A stretch of DNA of 64,000 nt, from positions 2,728,001 through 2,792,000 of the forward strand of contig OZ245995.1 of NCBI GenBank assembly GCA_965230185.1. Reading direction: 5' to 3'. Made by a program: the position numbers and the translations under genes. The stretch's first letter is position 1, and each line of letters starts with the position of its first letter. The notes under the pieces were generated by a model. The model worked only from the letters and a program-made list of their open reading frames with translations, did not search any database and was not told where the DNA came from. Source of the DNA: Motiliproteus sp965230185. Its GTDB lineage: Bacteria > Pseudomonadota > Gammaproteobacteria > Pseudomonadales > Balneatricaceae. Below, piece after piece: positions 58,801 through 60,746 of the stretch.

Positions 58801-59248
58801 AAGGACTTATCCCGGTATTGTGGATGTTGTTGGAGTCGGATCCCGCCGCGTTTACACCCAGGTCGCCATCGGCAATGTCATAGAGCAGTGTTTCGTTGTC
58901 GGTGTCACTCGTTGCCTCAACGCCATCGTCAGCGAAATTTTCGCTCCGAAGGGGCCAGGACCCGGGCCATACCAGATTCAGTTCTTCCTGGTATTCGCTC
59001 GCCCGAGTTTCAGAATTCGAATCGATTTCAAGAACAATCGCCGCAACCTCGGCGGTTTCATCTGTCTGAAGGGCGTCCTGTGCCAGACGAGCAAATTCGG
59101 CAGAGATAGGATCGGCGGAGAGAAGCAGACGAGGTTCCAGAGCTTCAAGACGAAATTCTCCCGCATGCTCTGGGTGAACATCAATAGCTGCCATGTGCTC
59201 ATCGTCACCCCTTTTGGGCAAGAAAAGCCTTTTCCACCAGCTGTTCAA
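31835..59248 (-). CDS. Giant 9137-aa LEPR-XLL/DUF4347 surface protein
   Basis: A single uninterrupted frame of 27.4 kb. Order of parts: basic tryptophan-rich N-terminus (NSWWKRLFLPKRG) with no cleavable signal peptide; LEPRLLLSAD at 37-46; acidic linker; DUF4347 at 278-437; RTX-type calcium-binding nonapeptides near 650-720 and 925-1030; a long beta-rich zone (about 1100-4080) with about twelve GG-F-L modules, WG/DTLDFS motifs and three copies of a 175-residue unit; a metzincin-like HEIGHLLGVGD at 4366-4376; a long beta-rich region; RTX repeats at 6276-6453; propeller-like segments; PKD-like domains; and haemagglutinin-like repeats to the C-terminus. The start is TTG at 59248; an ATG at 59194 is the only near alternative. 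I could find only five cysteines. Likely a secreted adhesin or matrix protein; that role is inference. Confidence 0.93.
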   Translation of the reverse strand: MNSWWKRLFLPKRGDDEHMAAIDVHPEHAGEFRLEALEPRLLLSADPISAEFARLAQDALQTDETAEVAAIVLEIDSNSETRASEYQEELNLVWPGSWPLRSENFADDGVEATSDTDNETLLYDIADGDLGVNAAGSDSNNIHNTGISPSLPSPVIATEPPDTEYIDDQSLVIPGDEKPLLSIVPFQQLARAPPVAGISIYDNDLDSPTSSEGDDSGGLSAVFEIPQAAVYDPTLPRGPPSSELPELGTHTPQLVEVRDPDVPGDASSTTIAQNTLRQLVFVDPAIEMSGAFLEALAADRAASTLDIVMLEADRDGIAQITEFLDGEHGISALHILSHGSPGSLSLGSAQLNSDSLASYAELASWRHALSAEADILLYGCNLADGEWGVGFVEALAEMTGADVAASTDLTGSAVLGGDWILEQRSGVIEAATLALEFDLVLAETIRNTAAIQTLSSADGSPAPADTTFKIALFGGVWQITINGQDPSQGILDLNGVDANLTVTVTPDGHLHEIRDGSNFVKAEGGGTMPVTTAQLPVNKQATLNLQGSLTTNPLKVEVEGANGRTVIVKDAAGNPLFTVKNVHSIVGGQANDTFHFNESATIQGSLSGGGGAENELRVERDKGSESSVDLNNPNPNVADAVVTGPVTHIQKLVGGAANDSFKGSAQGERFEGGAGEDQLTGGGEVDTLIGGADSDTYHFEDGWGADIVIEGGNGGALDTFNFAGVTTPLAFQFNFGGVTVNDGGANSVTNVPFIERVIGTTTQDNVFKFSGNWGKGFSVNVDNRDDTSPRIRDTLDFSDFEENLTFELEGKGKVVVTHRDALGVLVNSVTAYQVLNIKAGKKENTFKVKDLAALVGQIEENGAAGSRLTLDYSGFPGTAPVVNLAMRTASGFGADGIPENVHRVIGSDDPIRITGSDDLIQTLSGSSRGDHLTAGGEAGKTGDTLVGLQGMDILTGGGGNDTLLGGSGNDRLIGNEGDDRLEGGPGTDKLDAGTGMDTLLGGPGNDALNAIVGDGDRLEGGAGNDVLGFEFRPGQTETNVTRLDGGSGNDTFVIPNDWGTVEIVEREDDGSDTIDFSAVTESITYNLNQGELIAGTGEFIENKRSFTEILSDLTLQGFGDASGTFGAGDTLLVATNGRANPAQKLSLGDAVKGDFKLLFKAGDDPSGTIEYSGDATDLASQIQDALNALDDVAVKVRKTAEHNVFHVELLDHPRIPPLLQFSLNNLMTGDGTAVTNTEVSLLDDGQSLNEVQLIDLSVDGAPGVGGKFRLKIGDSDMTIPITVEAPDNTAKVIEDELNKLSQLSGFSAQLRSFFADNGWDPNFDVTVTPDGDKQFKVLFHSPSAKNLPKLAVLKTDGTPFEDASGSEPNLVSTERDGSPPSRLKNIETLVAANADARFVFGSNWGVNYSGLDQFLPTYFREKDSILTIDTSILVENNHDLELDFSNVSKKLNFEFATEKLPVQRVSANGDFTLTLTGSESILLDLKKAASGTFRLALADPDGTSGQRQTDDIKVATTVPGFTTLAKDVAYNIERAIEEAISSFSRDKGVSVSVANKDLMTFRITFSEKGYSSNLALGNQNLKSKDDITVFAEIPAEKRVASSQPTANPISFVAGDTSATADNIREALNVLRYPGGDNLDVQVEADPVVINAWNITFDSGGVEPLTVTQGTSSFSALLLSPRTVTTLTVTKVDSRSSIFPKASLVTDFINEFIPTSVEYNKLVFTNVDSNTTVIGGADENTFKLKGDATFAGDLIGGPGFFGTGIRSPEGLLRLDTLASALGLDLPRVTVSNTIDISDVPGTFDIFKANYGTLLPLSQETIVVNTTRQGDTGNSVQQIVLPTGVNGGDFKLKLGLISTGPIPFDINAEDLRKELAKLPNLQGTVIVGGNGTSNSPFRVEFDTETRLLVATEVKLLRNVENSHFKAVETLKGVLNSTGVDGRNEIQHLYLPAATKGKLVLRADDVQGFLATDNFKVRPTIDLVADRNLLASKIQTAIPHTKVQWVEDQGHFEIEYLGFGDAKLVEVVSLSEELAADTVSIGGLLFNRVDGKVTQPLVIADADGGTFDLAIEGQPIVGGVPWDVDAGRLESKLRALNTTTDVVGRGTIEEPFVVSYSLSGGETPSGLTIPVNGLDGLTRDLNVPFAELKTLLRGSDPALEAYAIQLTGPLTGADPTKFTLTYNGNSTAEIEWDRNSDVLKRRIETALKQLEVLAVSVLIEATGSAPVSETDATTFRLTRNTENTDTWKIPLNNIDFTATISQGASAIEAATALARAINIAADFTAYAIGNTLYVVRPDGTPITVGTIDTPNGTATQESSEGQSISLVGTPTEGEIWIANLDGIDYRYEAKQNDTLEQVATGLGEALGKEAGFHVTVSGTRISVVSLSNQPFALVMGKSLNERPVEATRLELRGEPRQGDRWIVNLGSGPDLVHPVANGDDLPIIAMQLAAKINGEGTYSASSDENAIVVTRQDGTRVSIKIRREQDGGTQVAEDADATTFVLTRVSGMGDLWQITMNGEMFPAMIENQDSADVAAAKLAEEINAHEEFTAFADGHILYVIRPDGVPIAVESINTPNGNATQGRSNGKSIDLSGTPVAEERWIASLDNADFDYEVRASDSLENIASGLGSVLGNQQSTRVTVDGTKIFVTRLGSGGIEFDLRAVPAETLPELASRISLVGQPQENDRWRVTVDGENSGYTVAPNADLSQIASQLVTGIRSLNKQFAFVSGNDVIVTNKRTFQSVEVSNNRSASNSYTIQLDPFATGGTLSAAVSSGAGAISARKIRDLTPGVRETQTLGLSPEKNKGTFTLSLNGRDTDPIPHNASAADVRDAINRHLVYADGTRPQIGTPTGSGIAADPFSITFDRSGNVGELVINTDELKVSQAAGQIGIVLQKPGGPAVQEVQEIVSRLTSDNFRLHHDGGLTEKIEKTATAEEIKSALNQLEQNLVHSLTGTGTEDDPWLVTFLKTEDVNEIRGFTPTDVSQQVKGFTGTIRNINGIDTGAGFNVFLGSDPLAEIVVNALKAGSESRSALIDLFGAAFGDGTTSAETLVRLLAGGDTFVVGGGQTLLDYLLKFGSFLNEKSVDFRSLDNNPNSPLGQFLDNRIGGFLFKTVKGQASAFAKAQLNNSFSGLAKFLDLPFNPGVHLFAGLNGGDTYKFSGFWGYGAILELPNVVNVIPGLGTIASGLDTLDFSGVKTDMRFDIYEVNAQNRDELAGLFADAAQVTDGGGLSHADRFFNVFDIGMQVVIARDSTIADSPGLGDLLRRMPGLSSKFDLSVFGNVVFATEIENIIGGTRNNTFVLHDGATIPGTITSTNATGSVIIDYSDYHQPGGVLKEKQIVDLTGAVQGTVTLRVKNPTNNIAQSVTAMVASSGGEVNFDTTAENIEHALDTTLGQGAVTVEHIKLAPGTFEVTFNGGDDVEQMSAVSSADDPLLDEKNGTIVPTLYTAVEGGAEAGVTVDGSTGEPDSIADRTGGTVPPAIPAVTIPFFGKLPSIPYRFGSAQGVLGHRAGGLGTLLGSIDALGEQYRFFAVDNLSSVIATDRNDFLTGNNQDNVFDISAGGSDTVNGDGGTDTLSYASANRGVTIDQWIPAAGVIDKGKKGTSEKQLIDLARATGGSFTLSFTDPATTGEFADEFLHESTTLTTEPIAFAADPGTTAANIKSELEALVDEDGNSISVTVTPGDLNNTWKVEFVSPRETAIGAMSLGIAGKLDDGTPFGLTFPDPAFATGSSYFGTSVVEGTAAFDDKVKIHLSTTPTVGDNWKLLLNDTSYDFVVQSADLAAVATGLAAAADGMGGYIATANGAMIEVGRIDGAPFKVSTLIEATTSAAITETDATTFEFSRTPGTEETWQITLNGTTFETPIGQNDDADVAATKLAGEINADDSFTAFADGNTLFVHRSDGGALIVTSSSLPNGDVEQSTSVRKTIFLSGTPSTGELWTVTLDSGTRSYGVRPDDTLSDVAAGLGAALKNETGIGVVVNGTEISVTAFSDDALNLSATIDAPDQITTVLAVDAFGGTFNIKKVGDKTEPIGTLTYDASVDDVNKVFENISGKAIATHIGLNTWGITFTGTMPALDIEVTPDSNSAFGLSSSLLKFQTPPAGASSFTNIERVQGGSGDDLLIGHAGDNIFAFGNNWGHDVVIGRGGNDKLDFSGLSFERFDTPDRTGVGTETGDKITIGDLKYEVFDGYVLATISDRHSVLAYGEFDKPILPANPESLFFGKAEAFLKKFFVPGVDIDLAPQLAVAPASQLMGVVLTDSPNALFADAIEEWRSQLPNGPPILNGLPTGSPILNGLEGVGLQILDFSTNPAFAGEPERDLLLAAPGTDSTGNLVLLIDDDAAGHGWHTDRSSNPLTGTMDLFTVLAHEIGHLLGVGDSEEVGSLMNHLLSSAEKRLPSAADVTAALSIDKNQLGHGLVQFADWSRNLGNRIGQYFDDAGNIPFTDTSLGSLLGLDAATTVIGNGIAGQVVTLANEVMSYLNDPNISSPATDDLITTVNTRLAESGAAISLAPTASTSLREFRVAITAASIRNDVDLSLSGLTLEFPDGLNLPPVDISLELDQSRPLRFAADLDFEFTFGVDEAGSFFVSAPTLTADVEFGDQPLVIEAVDVNASTFSVSGNHSPTATDSETTFDVGDSFYVTGGLGNIGAYRVAGTQYDAVTDRTLLSVQNSIESPDAAGAIRKTFDLSARLGPFGVDVAGGIANLDFDVSLDVPGRLRADTLSADTVGSLVGLPTLDGDATYELLLPIELQGGLAGLADDPVVVSASSSLIPPGATLLGLFANLPNTVSITGAEDLFRFSGISLEMILAIIESGLDALVGEEGDTDAPIHQNLPIVNQSASQLLGVGNEDFVTGLRNVFRTVKGQATDLSGFEARMNEQLRGLFDLSSESHPVTFEYRDSTFILHIDLHRQLASDLTVPLNINLEGLDGELEGVADILGLTVESGGDLNITGGGQFSLGMGLDLTDVTSPLLYAEDASGLELNFDIIGQELMLDAMIDVPPLGSLGVRGEHGSASLNFDFGFALADEQGDDNRYSVFELSDALEITSRGRAQLDLPLFFPVDSIPMGGSDEDNDGDGFPDNVFHFSADVDQNGIRNVDVAIPNIANGISLFALFSDPQNIINGLTAFFDGLEAGVNTALNVPLPLAGETLGSELGTPTFLVELRNHTIAPGSVLRDRLDAAVAANNDPEVPDQNTFDVLEAGLNEILQLIPGMEDFQVVVTATEDQIQFNLQGTPDPDEVFVPLDFEAAAGLIDLELDATAQVLVNYMLDIGFGFHAEDEFYIATGGTDQAGGELVLSVNATVPDLDATGSLLGLFEIEATDTREEGPEPDSIPRPGHENDPNSGDDATGSGFFATFGLDLVGTDGRLAFADMESAFSSDNLQQTVVGRFDGQADVDLLTRVSIGTDDALPFSTDYSAILHYDQLFDNVNTANPSRFSSTPEFEFESVDGFDEDFLANISAGDIVDGLFDFFDGFEDGIDEVFDALGSIPIVGDQLIDGFEPLFGTINDLRDGLETAIEGVLAQAGDDRDRSLADLLEEEIFKLTRDIGVHGGRILKELDGIPGITPDDILRTTGIDEVPGVQGLDLPFSNWIEWDLLLGETISFTLPFEFGLDLSELGEFENFGFNIDASNGVTVDLDWELELGFGISLGNLLDGELPQFFIKDNRATTFAPDAEAYDPEFLARVSVEPDISGAVNLGLVDAQATNGANGEDTRLDLAFSVDLIPSDSGIAFNPKDQSTFDYRIGIGDLDDAIQSAITADARIRFEVDGGSGILASLGATEIPILGGEFSLPTLSFDLLVDAGGSKIVGASGEAGNGFVVQSLKFDDVTLDTGFLQQLVVPIMDALATVVEPVGDVLDYFDTPIPILDELSEWLPVNRPTVNTILTAIGVPASLIDFTSQLSGISGAAETLSNALGNEQGLNFGCFEYDPTGGPNGQGALSPCVDLEFPDGPTAELLATLEELRGLFQVGLSVDLLSFDAVKDMLLGHPFEIVSYGLPEVAFQKTQSLELGVTVVEEFIGVNIGATAQADISRLAIAYDSEGVDRLVQTIRAGGTPDPTDLLAGFFIPTRNGAENPSSISDVSPGAEIAFQISLDGELSAGFSAEAMMALFGYLDLRDPNEDSKLRLDEIVEVVGDTGPLSLFDIDVGVTGHFASDIPVLPDIGCAPSSSDFHDADCDDHLTFSLGDLFPGSATWREIEQDPPPILATTIGDNGSILRINTGPFAGERLYGSTDDSDGARFEISEDMDAGADKVIVERLSSTGRSLAYAEYPGSFDKILIIGGDGDDTFDLGGVNTVTVEVLGNGGIDRITVGNADSVMSSFIKGGDGADIITTGNGNDWIYGDDDDDVIVSGGGSDTIYGGRGVDTIMTAAGLNWIDGGRGDDHIDGGTANDRIMGGVGDDLIHGHGGEDRIFGGRGDDRITVNRNNGGAGAIVDGESGDDAFVYDDDDLQSTANKANDSDPVPTLTNTALGFKDPNDSSIDNMTDYLNFEIIEIDLGDGSDNFSIRSAAAPVAVQGGDEENQNDTLTIDRHDVTDDLVGELTGTPVQTMNTDGALAGPMLSGLGLPVVIYTGFENLTIDLGSGDDQLRVLDVAAVGSATSRTINGGAGNDSVFIESLHFQTDVFGDEDDDIVSIIVPGDPVGLPHLLVVAETLEIDHSKEFDGIDWHYRDGSVYAGEPADINNDGRPDNVLIDAIGADVVSFEGGHGSDPDTLTTAVTVPTDQIVLIDGDTVEIQQGSVVLPELNGQTRGFVTEPTPVAITGLENPSAIGSYARDETGNFLYVTGSDSHALSVFLLEAGSENDQPSLVQAVFGGPVGVQELIAPTDVLVTEGQVYVTSPANSGILIFDRNVESGRVVFRSFISAYDVQEMVSYAVGEMELSHDGTNLYAIAGANIIRFSRDPGSGNLGSPQLLGVNSEQPYTAIAVHPDGDSLYVTTGSSVRRIPLLSNGELDTDSGIFTEPVSGARDVVVATYPGRQEGNVFVAMQDGLMYFGESFGGAEDLSAKIESPYEMPAVSVDFAEFVETVQIIDTVVLNEGTEDEEEIERILREEDVTRSRLVVGYNVDPDIDTTETRYFVEATRFAVAANGDTNDTEDDDVYIRVVKDGRSRYVSSAVNVDEEPSDVSFPDHPGLTQEITDTLDLWLFEQDFGRDDFQENDDNDGNDDQIGKLRLNYRDVVSALADTANGVRVGQTEPMSGDGSNYTLHYDIFKEVTTTDIPYMLTFDITVEGDGEFNLEASSSQPSYEDGFGGVVSEPPVQTIESWQFLSNGYFYGTSPDDNAIYDNAGRRLIGQGDELMVLAVAEGDNHTTTRFSPDEPYAYSLSAQFGLLWQHEYELQGHLQPSFTQPPRQLPVDNLTRAAGLLVSESRPVGSAHVHNVYVSHPTDNAILIYRSEAGDIEFASQISTINGVHGIAGAGDHVYAIGEDHDEIAILKKGVVDDSGNALDTLSVVEVFQYTGMGRPVQILSSINGQFIYVFSESAGLASVEDQLLVFARDEADGSLTHKQTLINGVNGVTGLASVVDVTISPDGKWLYAASSLEDFGAGRTLYTVSAFAHDSGSGELEYRQAVTDGINGVQGMRGLQSLAVTNNYVFAAAGEDNAVAVFGRDPDNPEADLIYLQRSPLTNQGSNPTSLNVVAETLIVTSGGNEPGDAGALKLFRIDANADEPNRFIARFNGIEGLTVDSSDGEDRVSIRDLAIDTTVNTYRMKDVVTIHDAPDGKILTVNLLGGPDEVSLLGEPDDLSLQGSGADAVIAINGGEDSDIFYIDAVDTGSSATLSGGGQDDTFYIDGTGLGQVTGIESEPPIGLVIHGDVQGDGQVNNDRLVLDFKGPVEPTDFEDQAPLPDGWVAVPGFKAVDYDSIESVQGIGGPSASAGGVYSIAEGEPLMLNASDTLERDGQDGDGDYAWDIDGDGLFGEATGISPTIEWSDLVAMGLDDGNRSYRITLRVQNANDEIDTATQIVHIDNVAPTLTLVLTPDPSDLPAAGFDVKQNVPFTIDLSTIDSGADTIIGYRIDWGDGSESTAAGATASVSHVYSQNTADVGTPFDIQVTAIDEDNRTTTADLTSLQIPGSHPRDNLLIDWGDGRADTFGADNVLTEVSHDFDLPGDYDVRTIVSTHFTADITTTIDNEPVTLEMDGSVTIDPGGDSPTVLAALDDATARFIVEWGDGRSNLISRNAIAGGSIDHVYSEAGSYTITLIKRVTSTTNVTAAYSFANTLVVNVETADFVEQSPILTVSGTEGPDTFILDGNTLTVVGNSPIALDNTLELTIDALGGADTIIIRNILPTIEKTTILGGSGDDELFLTLTSGPDMVDVSADVITHEGFGDTFYVDIERLEIYTLAGDDEVTLNPAATDFPDTLSVGSGDDDDLITVNLLDGATTDININGGAPSASDSVTVNGTAAADIIEVNGFGVLFESTAIALVDVENLTVDGGAGEDQMLLTDVSLTGNLSVLSGGTIDVAGPVTVGDVLTLVSGTDLSISGSVNTNRSHGVANLSAGKQIMMQAPALLAAYRLNAEAVTGMLLLTEVELLTAHVTVSGILEVREFDAIELRDVINADGPVRVRAGGEMRATDVRSVGDVIWNNVALLTSSGSILVDYIEAGWNHGQIILSSAEDVLEAGPTDSTTDLRAHTLFLYANDRIIGLDTDSRKDYRDTGPNLNHSVTTHLEVFADVQGRINLTSGGEMRVTYLVSRGERIDLRSVRDSVAIEKIQSLGGPSADVRIRASENLSLAPEVFGGERGFINASGDVELRALYGIDAGGDLRAGDDLSLLPSRGNLTIEGRLAAGENIKATTQQALFVNSEQLSAAGYVELRAGHGIALTGNVFAGDDVRLHAGAGDLTVAGRTEAGDDITFTTQRTMIVNAGLLSALEDVDLQAGFGLEITGDLVAGDDIRIHAQAGDLSVAGLLWADEDISITAQTGNFAFDGSLYAGDDITISAQGTLTADTGQLEATGSLNLWAREGIALSGDVIAGKDLIIHAHAGDLSISGRLQAGDDIRVTAQAGNLSFAGMLHAADTTTMSARDGDLTLEGELRVGGKGTFTAEGRLLTAGTIDMFAGGNLQLKSTGSSLMVGSGKLAAITDLTLWARQNIEITGDISAGHDIVIHAHEGSLILKGLLEAGDDIRITPRE
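31838..33000 (-). repeat. Haemagglutinin-like C-terminal repeats with DNA repeats
   Basis: The last 390 residues alternate GDLT-AG-L-AGDDI and I-AQ-G-L strands in supersets of about 60-125 residues, as in filamentous haemagglutinin beta-helices. Matching DNA segments start near 31908, 32285, 32538 and 32722. The protein stops part-way through a superset (AGDDIRIT then PRE and stop). Confidence 0.75.
34552..35620 (-). other. PKD-like domains
   Basis: Residues about 7877-8232 contain IDWGDGSES, LLIDWGDGRADTF and IVEWGDGRSN, each followed by a VSHVY or DHVYSEAGSY strand. This is the classic WxDG...H-Y pattern of PKD domains, common in surface adhesins. Confidence 0.8.
36290..38960 (-). repeat. 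Two seven-blade-type beta-propeller-like segments
   Basis: Segments at 38230-38960 and 36290-37170 contain repeated D--G-FLYVTGSDSHALSVF-type and SPDGKWLYAAS-type blades like those of lactonase or YVTN propellers. They are separated by about 350 residues of other sequence. Blade number is not certain. Confidence 0.6.
39890..40420 (-). repeat. RTX-type calcium-binding repeats, distal block
   Basis: A long uninterrupted run of nonapeptide turns (residues about 6276-6453), for example ITTGNGNDWIYGDDDDDV and HGHGGEDRIFGGRGDDRI. It would form the largest beta-roll of the protein. Confidence 0.85.
46020..46500 (-). other. Metzincin/matrixin-like zinc protease site in the giant protein
   Basis: HEIGHLLGVGD at residues 4366-4376 fits HExxHxxGxx(H/D), and a Met follows eight residues later (SLM, M4384) as in the metzincin Met-turn. 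The preceding 100 residues (FADAIEEWRSQL, LVLLIDDDAAGHGWH) match the strand-loop order of matrixins. The third ligand would be Asp rather than His. Activity unproved. Confidence 0.7.
46990..55830 (-). repeat. About twelve copies of a GG-F-L module of 80-110 residues
   Basis: Modules share a strand of the form (G)G-F-L, then a stretch ending in ASA-like residues, a helix (for example SAADVRDAINRHL or TAANIKSELEALV) and a closing strand ending V-F. Copies start near 55820, 55500, 54840, 53745, 53425, 53110, 52770, 50880, 50560, 49245, 48440 and 47235. Similar modules occur in other giant bacterial surface proteins. They look like stacked immunoglobulin-like or ferredoxin-like spacers; the fold is not known to me. 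Confidence 0.65.
47265..52605 (-). repeat. Three copies of a 175-residue unit with DNA-level similarity
   Basis: Copies at about 52065-52605, 51275-51790 and 47265-47790. Each begins with DATTF, then W-I-LN, A-LA-EINA--FTAFADGN-LYV-RPDG, PNG--TQ, SL-GTP--GE-W---LD and a final A-GLG-ALG segment. The coding DNA of copies 2 and 3 is visibly alike (compare 51620-51665 with 47600-47645), which points to recent internal duplication or gene conversion. Confidence 0.75.
56156..57305 (-). repeat. RTX-type calcium-binding repeats, first two blocks
   Basis: Two clusters of GGxGxDxLx nonapeptides (57085-57305 and 56156-56475), for example LTGGGGNDTLLGGSGNDRL and LEGGPGTDKLDAG. These form a parallel beta-roll that folds on calcium outside the cell, so the protein must be exported. 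They flank WG/DTLDFS modules. Confidence 0.85.
57938..58417 (-). other. DUF4347 domain of the giant protein, clan-CD-like dyad
   Basis: Residues 278-437 (LVFVDPAI to LEFDLVL). Two blocks stand out: ALHILSHGSPGSLSLG with His338-Gly339, and ADILLYGCNLADGEWG with Cys380. A hydrophobic strand ending in HG and a second ending in Cys is the pattern of caspase/CHAT/gingipain-type (clan CD) cysteine peptidases. Domain identity as DUF4347 is secure by eye; peptidase activity is a hypothesis. Confidence 0.75.
59099..59248 (-). other. LEPR-XLL N-terminal targeting region of the giant protein
   Basis: Residues 1-50 hold a short basic/aromatic stretch followed by FRLEALEPRLLLSADP. The LEPR-XLL motif is a recognised label at the N-terminus of very large bacterial proteins. 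Its constant position suggests an export or sorting signal read by the downstream machinery; that function is inference. Confidence 0.8.
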
Positions 59249-60020
59249 CTTGATTTTCCGAAAATTGAGCCTTGTTTTTTATGTCGAATTTCTCATAAAC
59301 GATCCGAATACAGGGCATTTATGAGTGTCTGGCTCTTCGAAAAAAGCCGCAAGAAATACACCGAGAATATATTTGCCAGGAAGATCAGTCCGTTAGCCAT
59401 GATCTGGTGAATGCGCGTCTTGTCGACTGTAAAATATTCCGACAAGACTACTCGGCCATTAAAAACCGACGACGTGGGGATATGTCCATGAACCCGAGAT
59501 ACAGGCGCTCCTGTGAGCCGAGATCAGACCCTGAAATGAGTATCGAGACCCTGTTTGGAAGTCATAATTGCCCGGTCCTGAGCTTGAAGGATGCTCCACC
59601 CTGAATCCTCAGACGCCCTTATTCATCATACCGGTACTAAATACCGACCTCTGGTCTTGCGGACTTATGGCAGGCTGTAAAATTTATCGACAGCCCCATC
59701 CTTTTTTAACCAATAACTGCAGTATTTCCCCATGATCAGAGATAGAGATCTTAGTTCGCATTGATTCGACCAGTTTTTCGCATTGTGCTGATGCACTCAG
59801 GAGGTGCCATTTGTACAAAGCATTTCCCAGAAGAGTTCCAGATCGAAACAGTCAGGCAGATCACCCATAGGAGGAGGATCTCCAGGTGGAAATTCCCCGT
59901 CGACAAAGTGGGGCCGCTGACTGTCGGCATCTTCGGCTCAGGAAGTACGTCGGCAACAGCGCACACTACCGTCAGATCTCCGGTCAGCAGTCTTAGATTA
60001 AACGTCTCCCTGACTATCCC
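59249..60020. other. 770-bp leader/promoter region of the giant operon
   Basis: AT-rich near the giant gene. It contains the 9-bp inverted repeat at 59417-59448. Small open frames at 59751-59966 (minus) and 59761-60030 (plus) lack ribosome sites and recognisable sequence, so I leave them out. A long leader is consistent with tight regulation. Confidence 0.55.
59417..59448. promoter_or_regulatory. 9-bp inverted repeat upstream of the giant gene
   Basis: GTCTTGTCG, a 14-base AT-rich centre, and CGACAAGAC, perfect in all nine pairs. It lies about 170-200 bp upstream of the giant gene start. The shape suits a dimeric regulator or a transcript hairpin; no regulator can be named. Confidence 0.5.
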
Positions 60021-60584
60021 TTATTCATAAGTCAGCCGGAACCGGCGACCATGCTCGGCAACCCATTCCCGATAGCGACGCTGGTTCTCCGGGACCGGCG
60101 TTTTTTCTCCCCGGTTCCAGCGATAGAAGGGAGGAAAGTAGAACGCCAGCGATGGTTCCTGGCCGACACTGCTACCTTCACTGCTGTCCTCCTGAACCCA
60201 GAATCCGATGGTGGGGGCATACTCCTCAAGTTCAACAATCTCGGCGCACCGGTAGAGACCTCGCTTCAGATGGAGGTGACTGCGACTCTCCAGATTCCGT
60301 TCTCCGCCATGATAGATGGTCAGCCACTGATCGCTGAGTTTGATGATAAAATCCTCCCCCCTTAACTCCAGGGTTCCCTGAGGGTTGCGATGCACGATGG
60401 AACAGCCGAGATCGAGCAGTGCCTGAATCAGCACCGGCTCGGGGATCTCATGCGCTTCATTCAGCTCAGCCAGGATATTTCCTCCATCAACAATTCCCAT
60501 TCTAGCCTGGCAACTGCTGTCGTGATTCAGCTTGCCGGTCTTCATAAGGGCTGAGCCGGCAACAAGCATTGCGATACGCTTCAT
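60021..60584 (-). CDS. Conserved-looking protein of unknown function, 187 aa
   Basis: 187 residues with no family I recognise. An N-terminal MKRIAMLVAGSALM could be a weak membrane or signal segment, but no clear cleavage site follows. The body has an alpha/beta look with a helix-rich region (GNILAELNEAHEIPEPVLIQALLDLG), then strands (FIIKLSDQWLTIYHGGERNL) and an aromatic block (LAFYFPPFYRWNRGEKTPV). GAGA precedes the ATG at 60584. It lies upstream of the giant gene on the same strand but 770 bp away, so co-transcription is uncertain. Confidence 0.65.
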   Translation of the reverse strand: MKRIAMLVAGSALMKTGKLNHDSSCQARMGIVDGGNILAELNEAHEIPEPVLIQALLDLGCSIVHRNPQGTLELRGEDFIIKLSDQWLTIYHGGERNLESRSHLHLKRGLYRCAEIVELEEYAPTIGFWVQEDSSEGSSVGQEPSLAFYFPPFYRWNRGEKTPVPENQRRYREWVAEHGRRFRLTYE

Positions 60585-60746
60585 GCTTTATCTCTACCGA
60601 TACTGATGACGAAAGGCCAGCCGAACGGACGAAGTAGCCTGATGGTTAATTCGCCACCGAAAAAAATGGGTCGGGCTCCCGGCGATAGTCCTGCCGATTA
60701 TGAATTCAAGCCATGGGTGTTGAAATGAACGCCGGGGCTTGTCGCT

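Noticed and set aside
59751..60030. Overlapping small open frames on both strands in the giant leader
   Set aside because: Neither has a ribosome site or a recognisable protein; they may be chance or an old remnant.
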